Made by a program: the position numbers and the translations under genes. A stretch of DNA of 64,000 nucleotides, taken from Verrucomicrobiota bacterium. Lineage in GTDB: Bacteria; Verrucomicrobiota; Verrucomicrobiia; Palsa-1439. Shown here one piece after another: positions 16,101-26,300 of the stretch. The notes beneath the pieces are model-generated. The model was not told where the DNA came from, searched no databases, and saw nothing but the letters and a program-made list of their open reading frames with translations. The DNA is taken from positions 61,225-125,224 of the forward strand of contig PLZV01000058.1 in assembly GCA_003152315.1 (NCBI GenBank), given 5' to 3'. Every line of letters begins with the position of its first letter. Position 1 is the stretch's first letter.

Positions 16101-19100
16101 TCGGCGGGGTCACGCTGTCCAGTGGCACCATTACCGGTACGGTCGGCGTCCTGTCGAGTGCGAACTACACCGCATATGTCGGCACCGTCAGCGCCATCCT
16201 TGGCGGCGCCGGCGGGGTGAATAAGTTCGGCCCTGGCGGTACGGTCACTCTCACTCAGACGAATACTTTCACGGGCAGCACGTTCGTAGACGAGGGCACA
16301 CTGGTGGTGGATAACGGTGGTCTCGTCAACGTCAACGGTGGCTCTCAGTACTCTTCCATCGGCCGACAGAACGCCGACATCGGCACGTTGACCGTGCAGG
16401 GCAACGGTGCGTACCTCGTCCGCGGCGACTTTAACGTCGGTGATATCGGGAACAGCAGGGGCACGCTGAATGTAACGGGCAATGGGAATGTTAATGTGGA
16501 TCGGATGTATGTCGGTTCAGCCAATGGGGGTGGGGCGACAACCATAGGTACTGTCAATCAAAGCGGCGGCACCGTGACGATAGCCGCGGCCGCCGATCCG
16601 GCGCTTTCGCTCGGCGGACGCGCCTCAGGGACCGGCAATATCGGCACGGGCACGTACAACCTGAGTGGAGGCCTCCTGATTTGCTCTAACAGCGGAGCCA
16701 ATGCACAGATAGGCAGTTATGGCTTCGGCGCGTTGAACGTCAGTGGTGGCTATGCCATATTCTCGAACTTCATCTCCATCGCACGGTATCGGACCACGGC
16801 TGCCACGCAACCTACGACCGTGGGTACGTTGACCGTCTCCGGCAGCGGTGTCCTCACACAAGCCAACCTCAGTGCTTATATGATCGTCGGTGAAGAAGGC
16901 ACGGGTACCCTGGTAGTTGCCAACAGCGGTCTGGTGTACCTCAATGGTAACAACGGACTGGTCGTCGGTAACATCAATTCGGGCACTGGTAACTCCGGGT
17001 CGGGCTCCGGCACGGTCAATCTCAACGGCGGAACGCTGATCACCACCAACGTCAATCAGAACCTCGGCAGTACCAACGGCGCCAGCTATTTCAACTTCAA
17101 CGGCGGCACGCTCCGGGCGAAAGGGCCTCACAGTGCGTTCATGACTGGTTTGACGACGGCCACGGTGCAATCGGCTGGAGCCTTCATTGACGACGGCGGA
17201 TTCAACATCACGATTGGACAGGCCTTGCTGGACGGTGGCGGCGGGTTGACCAAGCTGGGCGCCGGCATTCTGACGCTTACCGGTTCGAATACCTACACCG
17301 GTCCAACGACCGTCACCGCGGGCAAACTCATCGCCCCGGCGACGATGACCGGGATCGGCGGAGTAAACATAGCCGACAGCGCTGCGTTGCGCGTGACCGC
17401 CGCTAATACGACCCAATGGTCGCCGACGAACCTCACGTTGGGTGCCACTACCGGCGCGACGGTTGAGTTCAATGCCATCAGCAACACGAACGTCCCGCCG
17501 TTGAACGTCGGAACCTACACGCTCTACGGCAGCGACCCGCTCAAGATTATCGGTGGAGCTTTCCTCACAAACAGGTCGTATCCGTTGATCACGTATGTCA
17601 CGCGGAACGGGACCGGCACCAACACCTTCAGGGCGCCCGGGGGCATGACGGCCACGTTGACCACGAATAATAACACGATCTACTTGAACGTGATTAACTT
17701 TGGGGCTCAGATCTGGACGGGCAGCGTCAACACCAACTGGGACATCGAAGTTACGACGAACTGGACCGTCAACGCCGTACCATCGGTTTATGGCGATGGC
17801 GGCTTGGTGCAGTTCGACGATACAGCAACCACGAGTTCGGTGAAAATCCTGTCCGACGTGGTGCCCGCGGCTGTCATTGTTTCGAATACGGCCAAGACCT
17901 ATACCTTCAGCGGCGCGGCGATCAGCGGCTTTGGCACCCTGACCAAGATGGGTAGCGGCACGGCCATCATGAGCAATAAGAACACCTACAGTGGCGATAC
18001 CACGATCAGCAGCGGCACGATCAAGATCGCCACCGATAACGCCCTCCCCAGCGGCGTGGGTAACGGGGGCCTGATAGTCAACGGCACCTTGGATCTGGCC
18101 GGCCATAGCAATACCGTCAACGGTCTGTCGGGCAGTGGTATCGTGGACAGCACCGTAGCGGGTGCGGCGGTCCTGTTGGCCGGTAGCGACGGCTCCAGCT
18201 CGACCTACTCGGGGGTGTTGCAGAACACCGCGGGAACCGTGGCGTTGACGAAGATAGGGAGCGGCGCGCTCTCGCTTGTCGGCAACAACACCCACTCGGG
18301 TGGCACGAAACTCTCGGCCGGCCAGTTGAACATCAATAGCGCAACCGCGCTCGGCGCGGCCGCCGGGACGTTCACCATCAACGGCGGCACGATTGACAAC
18401 ACCACCAGCAACGACCTCACGGTGGCGAACAACAATCCGCAAGTCTGGAATGGCGATTTCACCTACGCCGGCTCGAACGCGAATTTGAATCTCGGCACCG
18501 GTGCCGTGACGCTCCCGGGCAGCACCAACTTGAATGTGACTGTCACCACCAACAACCTGACCGTTGCGGGTGTGATCAGCGGCGGTGGCAGCGGGCTTAC
18601 CAAGAACGGTGGCGGTACGCTGACGCTGTTGGGCGTCAACCAATTTAACGCCAGCATGTTCATCGTCAACGGCACTCTCGCGGTGACGACCATTGGTGAC
18701 GCCAATGCGCCAGGCGGCCCGGGCGCGGGGGCGTACATCAACTTCGGTGGAGCCGGCCCCACGACGGGGACGCTGCTTTACACGGGAACCGGCGATGACA
18801 CCTTCAAACAGATCCAATTCCCCAACGCCGCTGGCAATGCGGTCCTCGATCAGTCGGGGAGTGGAATGTTGATATTCGAGTCTGACCTGTCGGTCCTCGG
18901 TATCGGGGCTCACACCTTTACGATGCAAGGCTCGGGCCCGGGTACGGGCGTGGTCAACGGTGTGATTAGCGATAACAGCGCGGCGAACAAGACCACGATG
19001 GTTAAGGCGGGCACCGGCGTTTGGATACTCACCGCCGCTAATATCAATACGGGCGATACCTCCATCTCCAACGGCACCCTCATCGTGACCAGCATCGGCA

Positions 19101-20416
19101 ACGCGGGCGCCCCCGGCAACCTCGGCGCGGGCACGAATATCAATCTGGGATCGAGCGTCCTGACGGGCACGCTGGTCTATCAAGGCACCGGCGAGACGAT
19201 CACCAAGGTCATCCGCCTGGCCGCCGGCTTTGGCAATGGCGGCGCGACCGTCGATCAATCGGGGACCGGGCTGTTGAAGTTCCTGGCCGATGTGAGTACG
19301 TCGGGGACCAGCACCGATCATCTATTCACGCTCCAAGGTTCCACCAGCGGCACCGGCGAAATCGCCGGCGCGATCCCTGACGCTACGCCCTCACCGCACG
19401 TGAACTCAACCTCGATTCTCAAAACCGGCACGGGCTTGTGGACGCTGTCCGGCGTGTGCAGCAACACGGGTAGTGTCACCGTCAATGGTGGCACCCTGGC
19501 GATCGCTGGCACCGCCGTGATCACCAACACGCCGACGATCACCGTGGCCGCAGGCGCGACGCTGGACCTGAGTGTTCATACCGGCGGCGGGATGACGATT
19601 GCCGCCGGCCAGACCCTGGGCGGCAGCGGCACGGTCAAGGGCAATGCAACGATTGCCAACGGCGCAACCTTGTCACCCGGCGTTTCACCCGGGACCGGGA
19701 CGCTCACGGTCCAGGGCAATCTCGTGCTGAACAATTCTGCAACGCTGGCGTATGCCTTGGGCACCAACAGCGATCGGACGGTCGTGAACGGCAACCTGAC
19801 GCTGAGCGGCTTTTTGACGGTCACCGACGCGGGTGGGTTTGCGGCCGGCAACTACACGCTGATTACCTACACGGGCACACTGGGGGGCACCGCACTGTTG
19901 GTTAACAATCCGTTGCCGGGCGGACGGATTGGAACGATCGTGGCGGGCAGCGGCACGGTCGTCCTGCAAGTGGGCGCCGGTGATCCATTTACCACGTGGC
20001 AGAGCCAGTACTTCACCGGAAGCTCCTTGAATTCGGCCCCTGGCGCGGATCCACTGGGTAAAGGCATGAGCAATACCAACCAGTTCCTGGCGGGATTCAA
20101 TCCCACCAACGCGGCAGCGTACCTGCACATCACTGGCGTCGTGAAAACGAACGGCGGCACGAACGTTCGGGTGGACTATCTGGGAGCCAGCGGTGATAGC
20201 AGCACCACGCCGCCGATGGCGTCGCGCACCAACGTGCTGGAGTTCACCACGGGCACGGTCAACGGCAGCTATAGCAGCAACAACTTCGCGAGTGCAGGCG
20301 TGACCGACATCCTCAGTGGTGGTGTGGGGCTGGGCACTCTGACCAACATGGTGGATCCGGGCGGGGCCACGAACGTCCCGTCGCGGTTCTATCGCGTTCG
20401 CGTGTTGGTGCCGTAA
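13193..20416 (+). CDS. Giant secreted PATR (autotransporter-type beta-strand repeat) protein
   Basis: The GTG at 13193 has GGGAGAGG directly upstream and gives MNNLIKV, with a signal peptide ending VRAAS; the frame is open further back to 13067. The 2407-residue product is low in Cys and very rich in Gly, Asn, Thr and Ser. It holds many copies of the PATR motif (for example LTKNGAGTVTLGG, NTYTGLTTVANGTL and variants) and several W-x-TANW modules starting new blocks near bases 15560 and 17715. It should form a long beta-helix. No autotransporter barrel follows. Instead, the last 140 residues form a module with ADPLGKGMSNTNQFLAG and a FYRVRV end, which recurs in the GH105 fusion at 23341. It may serve in adhesion or polysaccharide capture at the cell surface; this is inference. 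Confidence 0.8.
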   Translation: MNNLIKVGHQYVTAFFSRGLILVASVLAATLAARSVRAASATWTGTADATWLSNANWSASPAPGVSDTATFSSSAATVSNHTTIDLSAAGVAVSNIVFDTSSAAAYTIGAGAAGSQTLTQQVLGSIAVNSTVANPQSINASVSLGTNAAAGSYYISNNSAQPLSVLGTISSAAGGTGGTKFLYVNGSGSTTITNTAPGGGTISLSMIGSGTLTLSGTLTHNGIVALSNGTVNLTGAWNRPAVANGGFFVDGTNGGPIAVLNLLPGSSAVWNGNGNSGIYVGGTINDAANLMGTVNQSGGAVQIDWNLMIGRDQVSTVTNYGFYNMSGGTLRHFNGNRFRVGQGGGGPGSSFLMYVSGTSTITVASVAIALNDNAASVNQGNPACLYISGSGVITNAGGNNNCGITIGGRLSTNTVTITDNATVFLLQGVGLGRSAASTGQGAGRVAVLNLSGNGFLQASNIVQDVNASPVGYVNFNGGTLKAQGSLATYMTGITRATMYGGGLTIDDNSASITIGQSLLAPTGTGVVSIAVSGATGYRGAPFVNIIGGNPTVPATAVANMDGNGGISSITMTCVGDGYTSAPTVTLIAPGGTYSSATATLGTSVSPSGGLTKNGAGTVTLGGGNTYTGLTTVANGTLGLSGARLGGPLTVGSGLTLAGSGASTISGSVSLGSGAKLNLSNSVAAKVTFNNGLTLNNNVLSFSLGAQSATNNIVLTGGSLAVSGVCTVNLSSAGGFGTVGNYRLISFGALANTNNFVLVATPTGPFGFTLAVVSGDLVAQVTSSLPPTAFWDGSTDSSWSTTANWAPDSAGTNAIASPPGAPTAVTFATGNAQNFSTTLGGNFTINTLTFSTTSNVTISGANTLTNINALTVNPGAGTVTISATGVTLGFDQTWLNNGSNPFTVSSVISGPSALTITGTGKTTLSGASTYTGATTVNGGTLALGVANALPAATSLTVTNATLDIGGNNGTVGGVTLSSGTITGTVGVLSSANYTAYVGTVSAILGGAGGVNKFGPGGTVTLTQTNTFTGSTFVDEGTLVVDNGGLVNVNGGSQYSSIGRQNADIGTLTVQGNGAYLVRGDFNVGDIGNSRGTLNVTGNGNVNVDRMYVGSANGGGATTIGTVNQSGGTVTIAAAADPALSLGGRASGTGNIGTGTYNLSGGLLICSNSGANAQIGSYGFGALNVSGGYAIFSNFISIARYRTTAATQPTTVGTLTVSGSGVLTQANLSAYMIVGEEGTGTLVVANSGLVYLNGNNGLVVGNINSGTGNSGSGSGTVNLNGGTLITTNVNQNLGSTNGASYFNFNGGTLRAKGPHSAFMTGLTTATVQSAGAFIDDGGFNITIGQALLDGGGGLTKLGAGILTLTGSNTYTGPTTVTAGKLIAPATMTGIGGVNIADSAALRVTAANTTQWSPTNLTLGATTGATVEFNAISNTNVPPLNVGTYTLYGSDPLKIIGGAFLTNRSYPLITYVTRNGTGTNTFRAPGGMTATLTTNNNTIYLNVINFGAQIWTGSVNTNWDIEVTTNWTVNAVPSVYGDGGLVQFDDTATTSSVKILSDVVPAAVIVSNTAKTYTFSGAAISGFGTLTKMGSGTAIMSNKNTYSGDTTISSGTIKIATDNALPSGVGNGGLIVNGTLDLAGHSNTVNGLSGSGIVDSTVAGAAVLLAGSDGSSSTYSGVLQNTAGTVALTKIGSGALSLVGNNTHSGGTKLSAGQLNINSATALGAAAGTFTINGGTIDNTTSNDLTVANNNPQVWNGDFTYAGSNANLNLGTGAVTLPGSTNLNVTVTTNNLTVAGVISGGGSGLTKNGGGTLTLLGVNQFNASMFIVNGTLAVTTIGDANAPGGPGAGAYINFGGAGPTTGTLLYTGTGDDTFKQIQFPNAAGNAVLDQSGSGMLIFESDLSVLGIGAHTFTMQGSGPGTGVVNGVISDNSAANKTTMVKAGTGVWILTAANINTGDTSISNGTLIVTSIGNAGAPGNLGAGTNINLGSSVLTGTLVYQGTGETITKVIRLAAGFGNGGATVDQSGTGLLKFLADVSTSGTSTDHLFTLQGSTSGTGEIAGAIPDATPSPHVNSTSILKTGTGLWTLSGVCSNTGSVTVNGGTLAIAGTAVITNTPTITVAAGATLDLSVHTGGGMTIAAGQTLGGSGTVKGNATIANGATLSPGVSPGTGTLTVQGNLVLNNSATLAYALGTNSDRTVVNGNLTLSGFLTVTDAGGFAAGNYTLITYTGTLGGTALLVNNPLPGGRIGTIVAGSGTVVLQVGAGDPFTTWQSQYFTGSSLNSAPGADPLGKGMSNTNQFLAGFNPTNAAAYLHITGVVKTNGGTNVRVDYLGASGDSSTTPPMASRTNVLEFTTGTVNGSYSSNNFASAGVTDILSGGVGLGTLTNMVDPGGATNVPSRFYRVRVLVP

Positions 20417-20540
20417 AAAAGAACATCGATATGATTGAACGCAGTCGTGTGGCAGTAGGTATGTTAAGCAACAACAAAAACCTGCGTTCACGACTCGGTG
20501 AAACGACCGCCGGCTGCGCTCGGATCTTGGAGGATTGAGT

Positions 20541-21299
20541 ATGAGAACAAGGAAGGGCTTCACACTGATCGAACTGTTGGTGGTGATCGCCATCATCGGA
20601 ATCCTGGCTGCGCTGTTGTTGCCGGCGTTGGCCAACGCCCGGCGGACCGCCTTCAAGGCATCCTGTGCAGCCGGCATGCGCAATTTCGGGCAAGCGTGGA
20701 TCATGTATGCCCAGGATCACGACGGCAAAGTGTCCATCATTGGTCCGACCGGGGGTGGCGGTTGGCTTTGGGACATCAGTTCTACCAACCGCGACGATTT
20801 GGTGGCCCATTACGGACTGACCCGTAACGCCGCCTACTGCCCAAGCAATCCAGGTCACAACATAGACGCGTTCTGGAACTGTTCCGCCTGCGGCGGTGCC
20901 AGCGTTGGCTACTGGTTGCTGGTTCAGCGGGTGGACGGTGGCACCGGTCTGCCGATTACGACCGGTTCTTGGGGCGGGAGTACGATGCAAGCAAGCGTTG
21001 GGGACCCAAAATACAAATTCGTCTATGACATAGTCGACAGCTCTGACCCCACCCTCGGTCGCCAGGTGCAGTTGATGCTCTGCGACGCGATCCTCTCCGA
21101 TAACGTGCCCAACTTTTCAGGTATACCGAGCCATGTAGAACCAGGCACCCACCAAACTGCGCATATGGGGCCGAATGGCCGACCGATGGGATCCAACGAA
21201 TGTTACACCGACGGACATATCGAATGGAAACCCTGGGAGCAACTCAAGAAGCGCTTCACACCGGGGGGTGCGGACCCAACAATCTTTATGTGGTGGTAA
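20541..21299 (+). CDS. Prepilin-like secreted protein (DG-H-E-W C-terminus)
   Basis: The protein has 252 residues. ATG 20541 follows GGAGG by about 8 bases; the frame is open two codons earlier at a TTG. The N-terminus MRTRKG/FTLIELLVVIAIIGILAALLLP is a type IV prepilin/pseudopilin cleavage and methylation signal. The body is a soluble domain with several Cys. The C-terminus has H-x-GPNGRPMGSNECYTDGHIEW, matching the GxN-x-x-Y-x-DGH-x-EW ending of the very abundant Planctomycete/Verrucomicrobial prepilin-like families. Role unknown; it is probably processed by prepilin peptidase. In the spacer 20417-20540 an inverted repeat TGAACGCAG/CTGCGTTCA (20436-20444 and 20482-20490) is visible. Confidence 0.8.
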   Translation: MRTRKGFTLIELLVVIAIIGILAALLLPALANARRTAFKASCAAGMRNFGQAWIMYAQDHDGKVSIIGPTGGGGWLWDISSTNRDDLVAHYGLTRNAAYCPSNPGHNIDAFWNCSACGGASVGYWLLVQRVDGGTGLPITTGSWGGSTMQASVGDPKYKFVYDIVDSSDPTLGRQVQLMLCDAILSDNVPNFSGIPSHVEPGTHQTAHMGPNGRPMGSNECYTDGHIEWKPWEQLKKRFTPGGADPTIFMWW

Positions 21300-21618
21300 A
21301 TCGCTCGGTACGAGATGAAACGATGGGCTCTACGGACGTTGAGCGGATTGCGGACGGGGGCAAACACGTTCGGCAAACTCGTCCATTTTAACGGTCCGCC
21401 ATCGCCCGTCGTTTCGCCGGAAGATCTCTTCAACGCCCGGTTCGGGTTGCGCCTCGTCAGGCCTCAAGCCCATTCGTTTGTCGTCGAACAAGTGTAGCAG
21501 TGGAACCCTTATGAAAGCGAATGTGAAATCCAAAGAGAGTGCCGGGGTTCCGGTCGCCCCTGTCCGCGCGTTCCGATCACCTATCGAGTTGCCCCGCCGC
21601 GCCCCCACCACGCGGCTG

Positions 21619-22608
21619 ATGAAGGCGTTATACATTCTGGATAAGTCCTCTCGTCCGCTGACCTATGGCCCGGAAGAAGAGCGCGACATCGCGAAACTGG
21701 TGGAAATCTGTGGTCCCCCCCAAACGCGGGATTCCATCAAGAACAGTCCTGGCCTGCTGACCGATGTGGAGGTCATCCTATCGGGTTGGTATGCTCCGGT
21801 CATGGACGAAGCTTTTCTGGCCGCCGCGCCGAAGCTTCGTGCGGTGTTCTACGGCGCCGGCTCGACGCGGTACTTCACAACCGACGCGTTTTGGGAACGT
21901 GATATCGCCTTGACCAGCGCCGCGGCGGCCAATGCCATCCCGGTCGCCGAGTACACGCAGAGTGTCATTGTACTGAGCTTGAAACATTTTTGGCGCTTCG
22001 CCGCGTACGCGAAGAACGGGGGGGGCTGGGACCCCATGCGGCCCATACCGGGGTGCTACAAGCGGACGGTAGGGCTGATCTCGTTGGGCATGGTTGCCCG
22101 TAAGACGCTGGAGTTGCTCCGGCCGTTTGATCTGCATCGGCTGGTCTGCTGTCCATTCCTGACGGAAGAAGAAGCCGGGCGGCTCAACGTCGAGCGCTGC
22201 AAATTGAGCGAAGTGTTCCGCCGCGCCGATGTGGTCTCGCTGCACACGCCTGATCTGCCGCAGACGCATGGGATGATCACGGGCGAGCATTTCGCTTCGA
22301 TGAAGCCCGGTGCCACGTTTATCAACACCGCCCGCGGTGCGATTGTGCGCGAGCCGGAGATGATCGAGGTGCTGCGCGCGCGACCTGACTTGACCGCGGT
22401 GCTTGATGTGACCCATACGGAGCCGCCTGCGCCCGATTCGCCGTTGTTAACTCTGCCCAACGTCGTGTTGACGCCGCACATTGCCGGCTCGATGGGCTCG
22501 GAGATCAACCGGCTCGGTCGCTATGTGGTCGAGGAACTGCAGCGATTTCTCGCGGGCGAACCGTTGGAAGGGCGCATCACCCGGGAAGCCGCCGCCACGC
22601 TGGCATGA
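21619..22608 (+). CDS. D-isomer-specific 2-hydroxyacid dehydrogenase
   Basis: The protein has 329 residues from ATG 21619 (MKALYILDK), where family resemblance begins; ATG 21511 in frame adds a 36-residue tail without family features. The NAD-binding half has VGLISLGMVARKTLELL, a slightly degenerate GxGxxG. The catalytic set is present: Arg in NTARGAIV, Glu in DVTHTEPP, His in TPHIAGSMG. The family oxidises or reduces 2-hydroxy/2-oxo acids, often sugar-acid derivatives. Its stop overlaps the next ATG (ATGA), implying co-translation with the lectin-like module gene. Substrate unknown. The 320 bases before this start hold no other clear gene. Confidence 0.8.
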   Translation: MKALYILDKSSRPLTYGPEEERDIAKLVEICGPPQTRDSIKNSPGLLTDVEVILSGWYAPVMDEAFLAAAPKLRAVFYGAGSTRYFTTDAFWERDIALTSAAAANAIPVAEYTQSVIVLSLKHFWRFAAYAKNGGGWDPMRPIPGCYKRTVGLISLGMVARKTLELLRPFDLHRLVCCPFLTEEEAGRLNVERCKLSEVFRRADVVSLHTPDLPQTHGMITGEHFASMKPGATFINTARGAIVREPEMIEVLRARPDLTAVLDVTHTEPPAPDSPLLTLPNVVLTPHIAGSMGSEINRLGRYVVEELQRFLAGEPLEGRITREAAATLA

Positions 22609-23189
22609 AACGCAATCTTGGAATCGCGCTTCTTGCCGTTTGCGCCACATTTTTGTTGACCGCAGCTGTGCATGTTTCGGAACCCGCCGCGGTGAGAGGC
22701 ACCATCGGTTTGGGCACGTGGAAGACCCAGGCGGAGTACAAGGACATCGAGGTGACGGCCGGTGACAAGTTACTCTATCATTCAGACTTCACCACCGAGG
22801 CCAAAGACTGGAAACCATCGGGAGGCGATTGGAAAGTCGTGGACGGCGCATACCGGCAGAGCGCGACGGGTGAGAACCGTCGAAGTGTGCTCGATCTACC
22901 AGAGTTGGCGGAAGCGACTGATTACACGGTGCAACTGAAGGCGCGCAAGATTGCCGGAAGCGAGGGCTTCTTGGTCATGTTCCATGTGACGGACGACGAC
23001 TTCTCCTGGTTGAATCTCGGCGGTTGGAACAACACGGGCCATGCGATCAAGCACAACCGGGTGGCGGTAGGGGGTAGGGTGCCGGGCAAGATTGAAACGG
23101 GCCGCTGGTACGACATTCGCATCGAACTGGCGGGCCCGCGGATCAAGTGTTTCCTCAATGACACACGGATTCTGGACCTTAACGATTAA
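22605..23189 (+). CDS. Free-standing secreted lectin-like (DUF1080/LamG-type) module
   Basis: The protein has 194 residues: a signal peptide (residues 1-24) plus a single concanavalin-like beta-sandwich domain. The whole domain matches a segment inside the GH51 enzyme at about 49671-50150. Shared landmarks are RGTIGLGTWKTQAEYKDIEV versus RGMIGVGTWETQAEYKDIQV, GDWxVVDGAxRQ, LKARK, EGFL and ETGRWYDIRIEL. It ends exactly where the GH51 protein resumes its C-terminal sandwich. The domain probably binds sugar or acts as a structural spacer; no catalytic residues are recognised. It is coupled to the dehydrogenase gene by ATGA. In 23190-23340 an 8-bp stem ACGCCTGT/ACAGGCGT is seen but no gene. Confidence 0.7.
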   Translation: MKRNLGIALLAVCATFLLTAAVHVSEPAAVRGTIGLGTWKTQAEYKDIEVTAGDKLLYHSDFTTEAKDWKPSGGDWKVVDGAYRQSATGENRRSVLDLPELAEATDYTVQLKARKIAGSEGFLVMFHVTDDDFSWLNLGGWNNTGHAIKHNRVAVGGRVPGKIETGRWYDIRIELAGPRIKCFLNDTRILDLND

Positions 23190-23340
23190 CGCCTGTCCGA
23201 TGCCAGGACGAGAACAGGCGTCGAGCCGGTAACCGCTCCGGCGAGTTGCCGCGCATTCCGTGGCGCGCCGGGATCGGAATCGCGGCGGATGGAGCGGTAC
23301 ATGGCCGAACGAAGCGTCACTGCAAAATCACGGACACTAA

Positions 23341-26300
23341 ATGGCAATAGGCTATACCGCGTGGAATCCGCGAGCAGTTCTTATTCTACTCAGAAGAACA
23401 ATTCTTCTTACAATCGTCGCTGTTGGCGCGATGGTGCGAACAGTCTTGGGACAGACGCCACTGCCAAATGCCGGCACGGTAGAACAAGCGATGCGCCTGG
23501 CCAATGATTACTGGATAGCACACAATAACTTGGGTGACTCTGGCTGGGCGCGCGGAGCGTATAACACGGGCAATCAGCGCGCGTTTCGGGTGCTGGGCGA
23601 GCGGGCCTATCATGATCGAGGCGTGAGTTGGGGCAATGCCAACCAGTGGAAGATCGGCCCGGAAGGACCTGGGGACGCGGACGCTTATGCCTGTGGTCAA
23701 ACCTACATCGATCTCTATCGCATGGATCTACAACCGCTGTACCTCGCAAACGTCAAGTCCAATATCGATGCGCTGGTAGCATCACCCGCTACAAATGGCT
23801 GGACGTGGATCGATGCCTTTTACATGCAAGGCCCGACACTCGCGCGATTGGGCAATCTTACGGGAGACACAAATTACTATACGAAACTATGGTTCATGTA
23901 CGATTACATGAAGACCGGGCTCGGTTTGTTTGATTCGACCGCATCGCTCTGGTATCGGGATGATACTTATACGAACGCGGTGGCTGCCAACGGTCAGAAG
24001 GTGTTTTGGTCTCGCGGCAATGGCTGGGTGTTTGCCAGCCTGGCGCGGGTTCTCCAGCAACTGCCTGCCAATGCGCCGCATTATCAGGATTATGTAACGA
24101 TGTTTCAAACCATGGCCCCGGCCATCAAGGCCCTTCAAGGGACCGATGGGATGTGGCGATCGAGCCTTTACGATACCAATCAGTTTCCGAACCCCGAAAC
24201 CAGCGGCACTGGCCTTTTCACCTACGGCCTGACGTGGGGCGTCCGCAATGGTCTGTTGCCGGCTGCGAATTACACCAACACCATCAGTCTGGCCTGGCAG
24301 GGGTTGACCAATCTGGCCCTGAATACGAACGGTCTTGTTGGTTGGGTGCAGGCCGTGGGCGCCCAGCCTGCGGCCGTCACGGCAACGAGCACGACCGACT
24401 TCGGGGTAGGAGCTTTTCTGCTGGCGTGCAGTGAGATTTATTTGCTGGCACCCGACGCGCCGGCAATCAGGCCATGGGCCGGACCGGATCAAACCATCGT
24501 TACGACGAATGGCAGCACAGCGACAATCTCCCTGGATGCATCACAAACCGAGATTTACAGAGGCACTGCTGTATCTTACACATGGTGGGAGGGCACGACT
24601 AATTTCGCTTCCGGCATTACGGCTTCAACTACCCTTGCCCTGGGTTCGCATGTCATCAGCTTGAAAGTACTGGGCAGCGACAGCGTGACCTATACCGATT
24701 CGATGGCTGTCATCGTGACCACGCTTGGGTTCTCCCAGGCGCCCACCAACTTTGTGACGCTCGTGACCGACGGCGCGTGGACGTGGTTTAACGATCCGCG
24801 CGCGTTGTTCAACAACGGCGAACTTTATTTTGGTTACAACCGTGAGGCGGACGGGCGCACTGTCTTGAGCGCGCTGAATTTGCAAACCGGTGTCGTCACC
24901 GATCTTTGGAGCAGCAGCTTGACACTGACGGATGATCATTATGTTCCCGGCCTGCAGGTCAAGCCGGATGGAACGATGCTCGCGATTTATTCCCGCCACC
25001 AAAACGACCAGTTTTTCATGTATCGGCTTTCAACCAGCACAAACCCGATCACTCCGTCGGCCTGGGGCGCGGAGCAGACGAACAACACCCAAACGACCGC
25101 GTCGACCGGGATGACCTACTCCAATCCATTTCAACTCTCGGCGGAGGGCGGGAAAATTTACAACTTCGCGCGCTACCTGAACTACAATCCGAATGTTTTC
25201 ACTTCCATAAACGGCGGCGCGACGTGGTCGACGCCGCAAATTCTGATTCAAACCGGCTCGGGCAGCACGCGGCCTTACGTCAAGTATTGTTCGGATTACA
25301 ACCAGCGCATTGATGTTCTTTACACCGATGCGCACCCGGACAATTTCACCAACTCGCTTTACCACATGTATTATCAGGGCGGGGCGTTTTTCAAAACGGA
25401 CGGCACTTTTTTGAAAAGCTATACGAACCTTCCCATCCTGCACGATTCCGGCGAGCGCGGTTCAGTCGTTTACCAGTACAGCGATGCCGCGCAGACCGAC
25501 CCGAACCAATGGATTCCCACGGCTCGCGCATGGTGCTGGGAAATTGCGTATCAAACCAACGGCAATCCCGTGTGCGTGTTTCAAACGAAGGTGGACAACG
25601 TCACCGGCTCAAACTGGTTCGACGCGCGGATTTATTATTACTACGCCCGGTGGACCGGCTCGGCCTGGCAGAAGCAGTTCGTCGCCCAGGCTGGCCGGCC
25701 GCTATATAACGGCCAGCCAGATTACGGCGGCGGCATTGGTCTTGACCCACAAGATCCGACCGTGATTTACATCTCCTCTGACGCCGCCAATCCGTTTGAT
25801 CTGAGCACCACGACGAACGTATCGCTTGGCGCCCATTACGAACTCTGGCGTGGCGTCACGACGAATGGGGGGTTGACTTTCAGCTGGCAAGCCGTCACAA
25901 CGAACTCAACCGTGGACAACATGCGTCCTTACATACCGCGTCGCAACGGCGGCGAACCTTGCGTCCTTTGGTTCCGTGGAACCTATACCTCGTACACCTC
26001 CTTTTCCTGCTCAATCGTCGGGCTTTTCACCACGCAAGTCCCGCAGACCAACGTGGCCAGTGGGACGTGGATAGCGGACACCGACGGCATCTGGGGCGAT
26101 CCGACCAAATGGCTGAACGGCATCATCGCTTCCGGCTCGGGCAACGCGGCGGACTTCAGCACGCTCGACATTACCGCCGACCGCACGGTGACGTTGGATT
26201 CCCCGCGCACGATCGGCACGCTTCGCTTCGGTGATGCCAGTGGCGGACAGAACTGGTTCTTGAATTCGAGCACCAGCACGGCGCTGACACTCGACACCGG

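Noticed and set aside
16625..19321. 898-codon open frame on the minus strand inside the PATR gene
   Set aside because: It is the antisense shadow of repetitive, GC-rich PATR coding sequence. The translation has Arg/Ala/Gly-rich random character, with no signal or domain, while the plus frame has clear PATR motifs.
15000..19600. Recurring short similar stretches that might suggest a CRISPR array or DNA repeats
   Set aside because: The repeats are irregular in length and spacing, lie in one open frame and are explained by protein-level PATR repeats.
23191..23222. Stem ACGCCTGT/ACAGGCGT as a terminator
   Set aside because: The loop is long and there is no T-tract; support is too weak.
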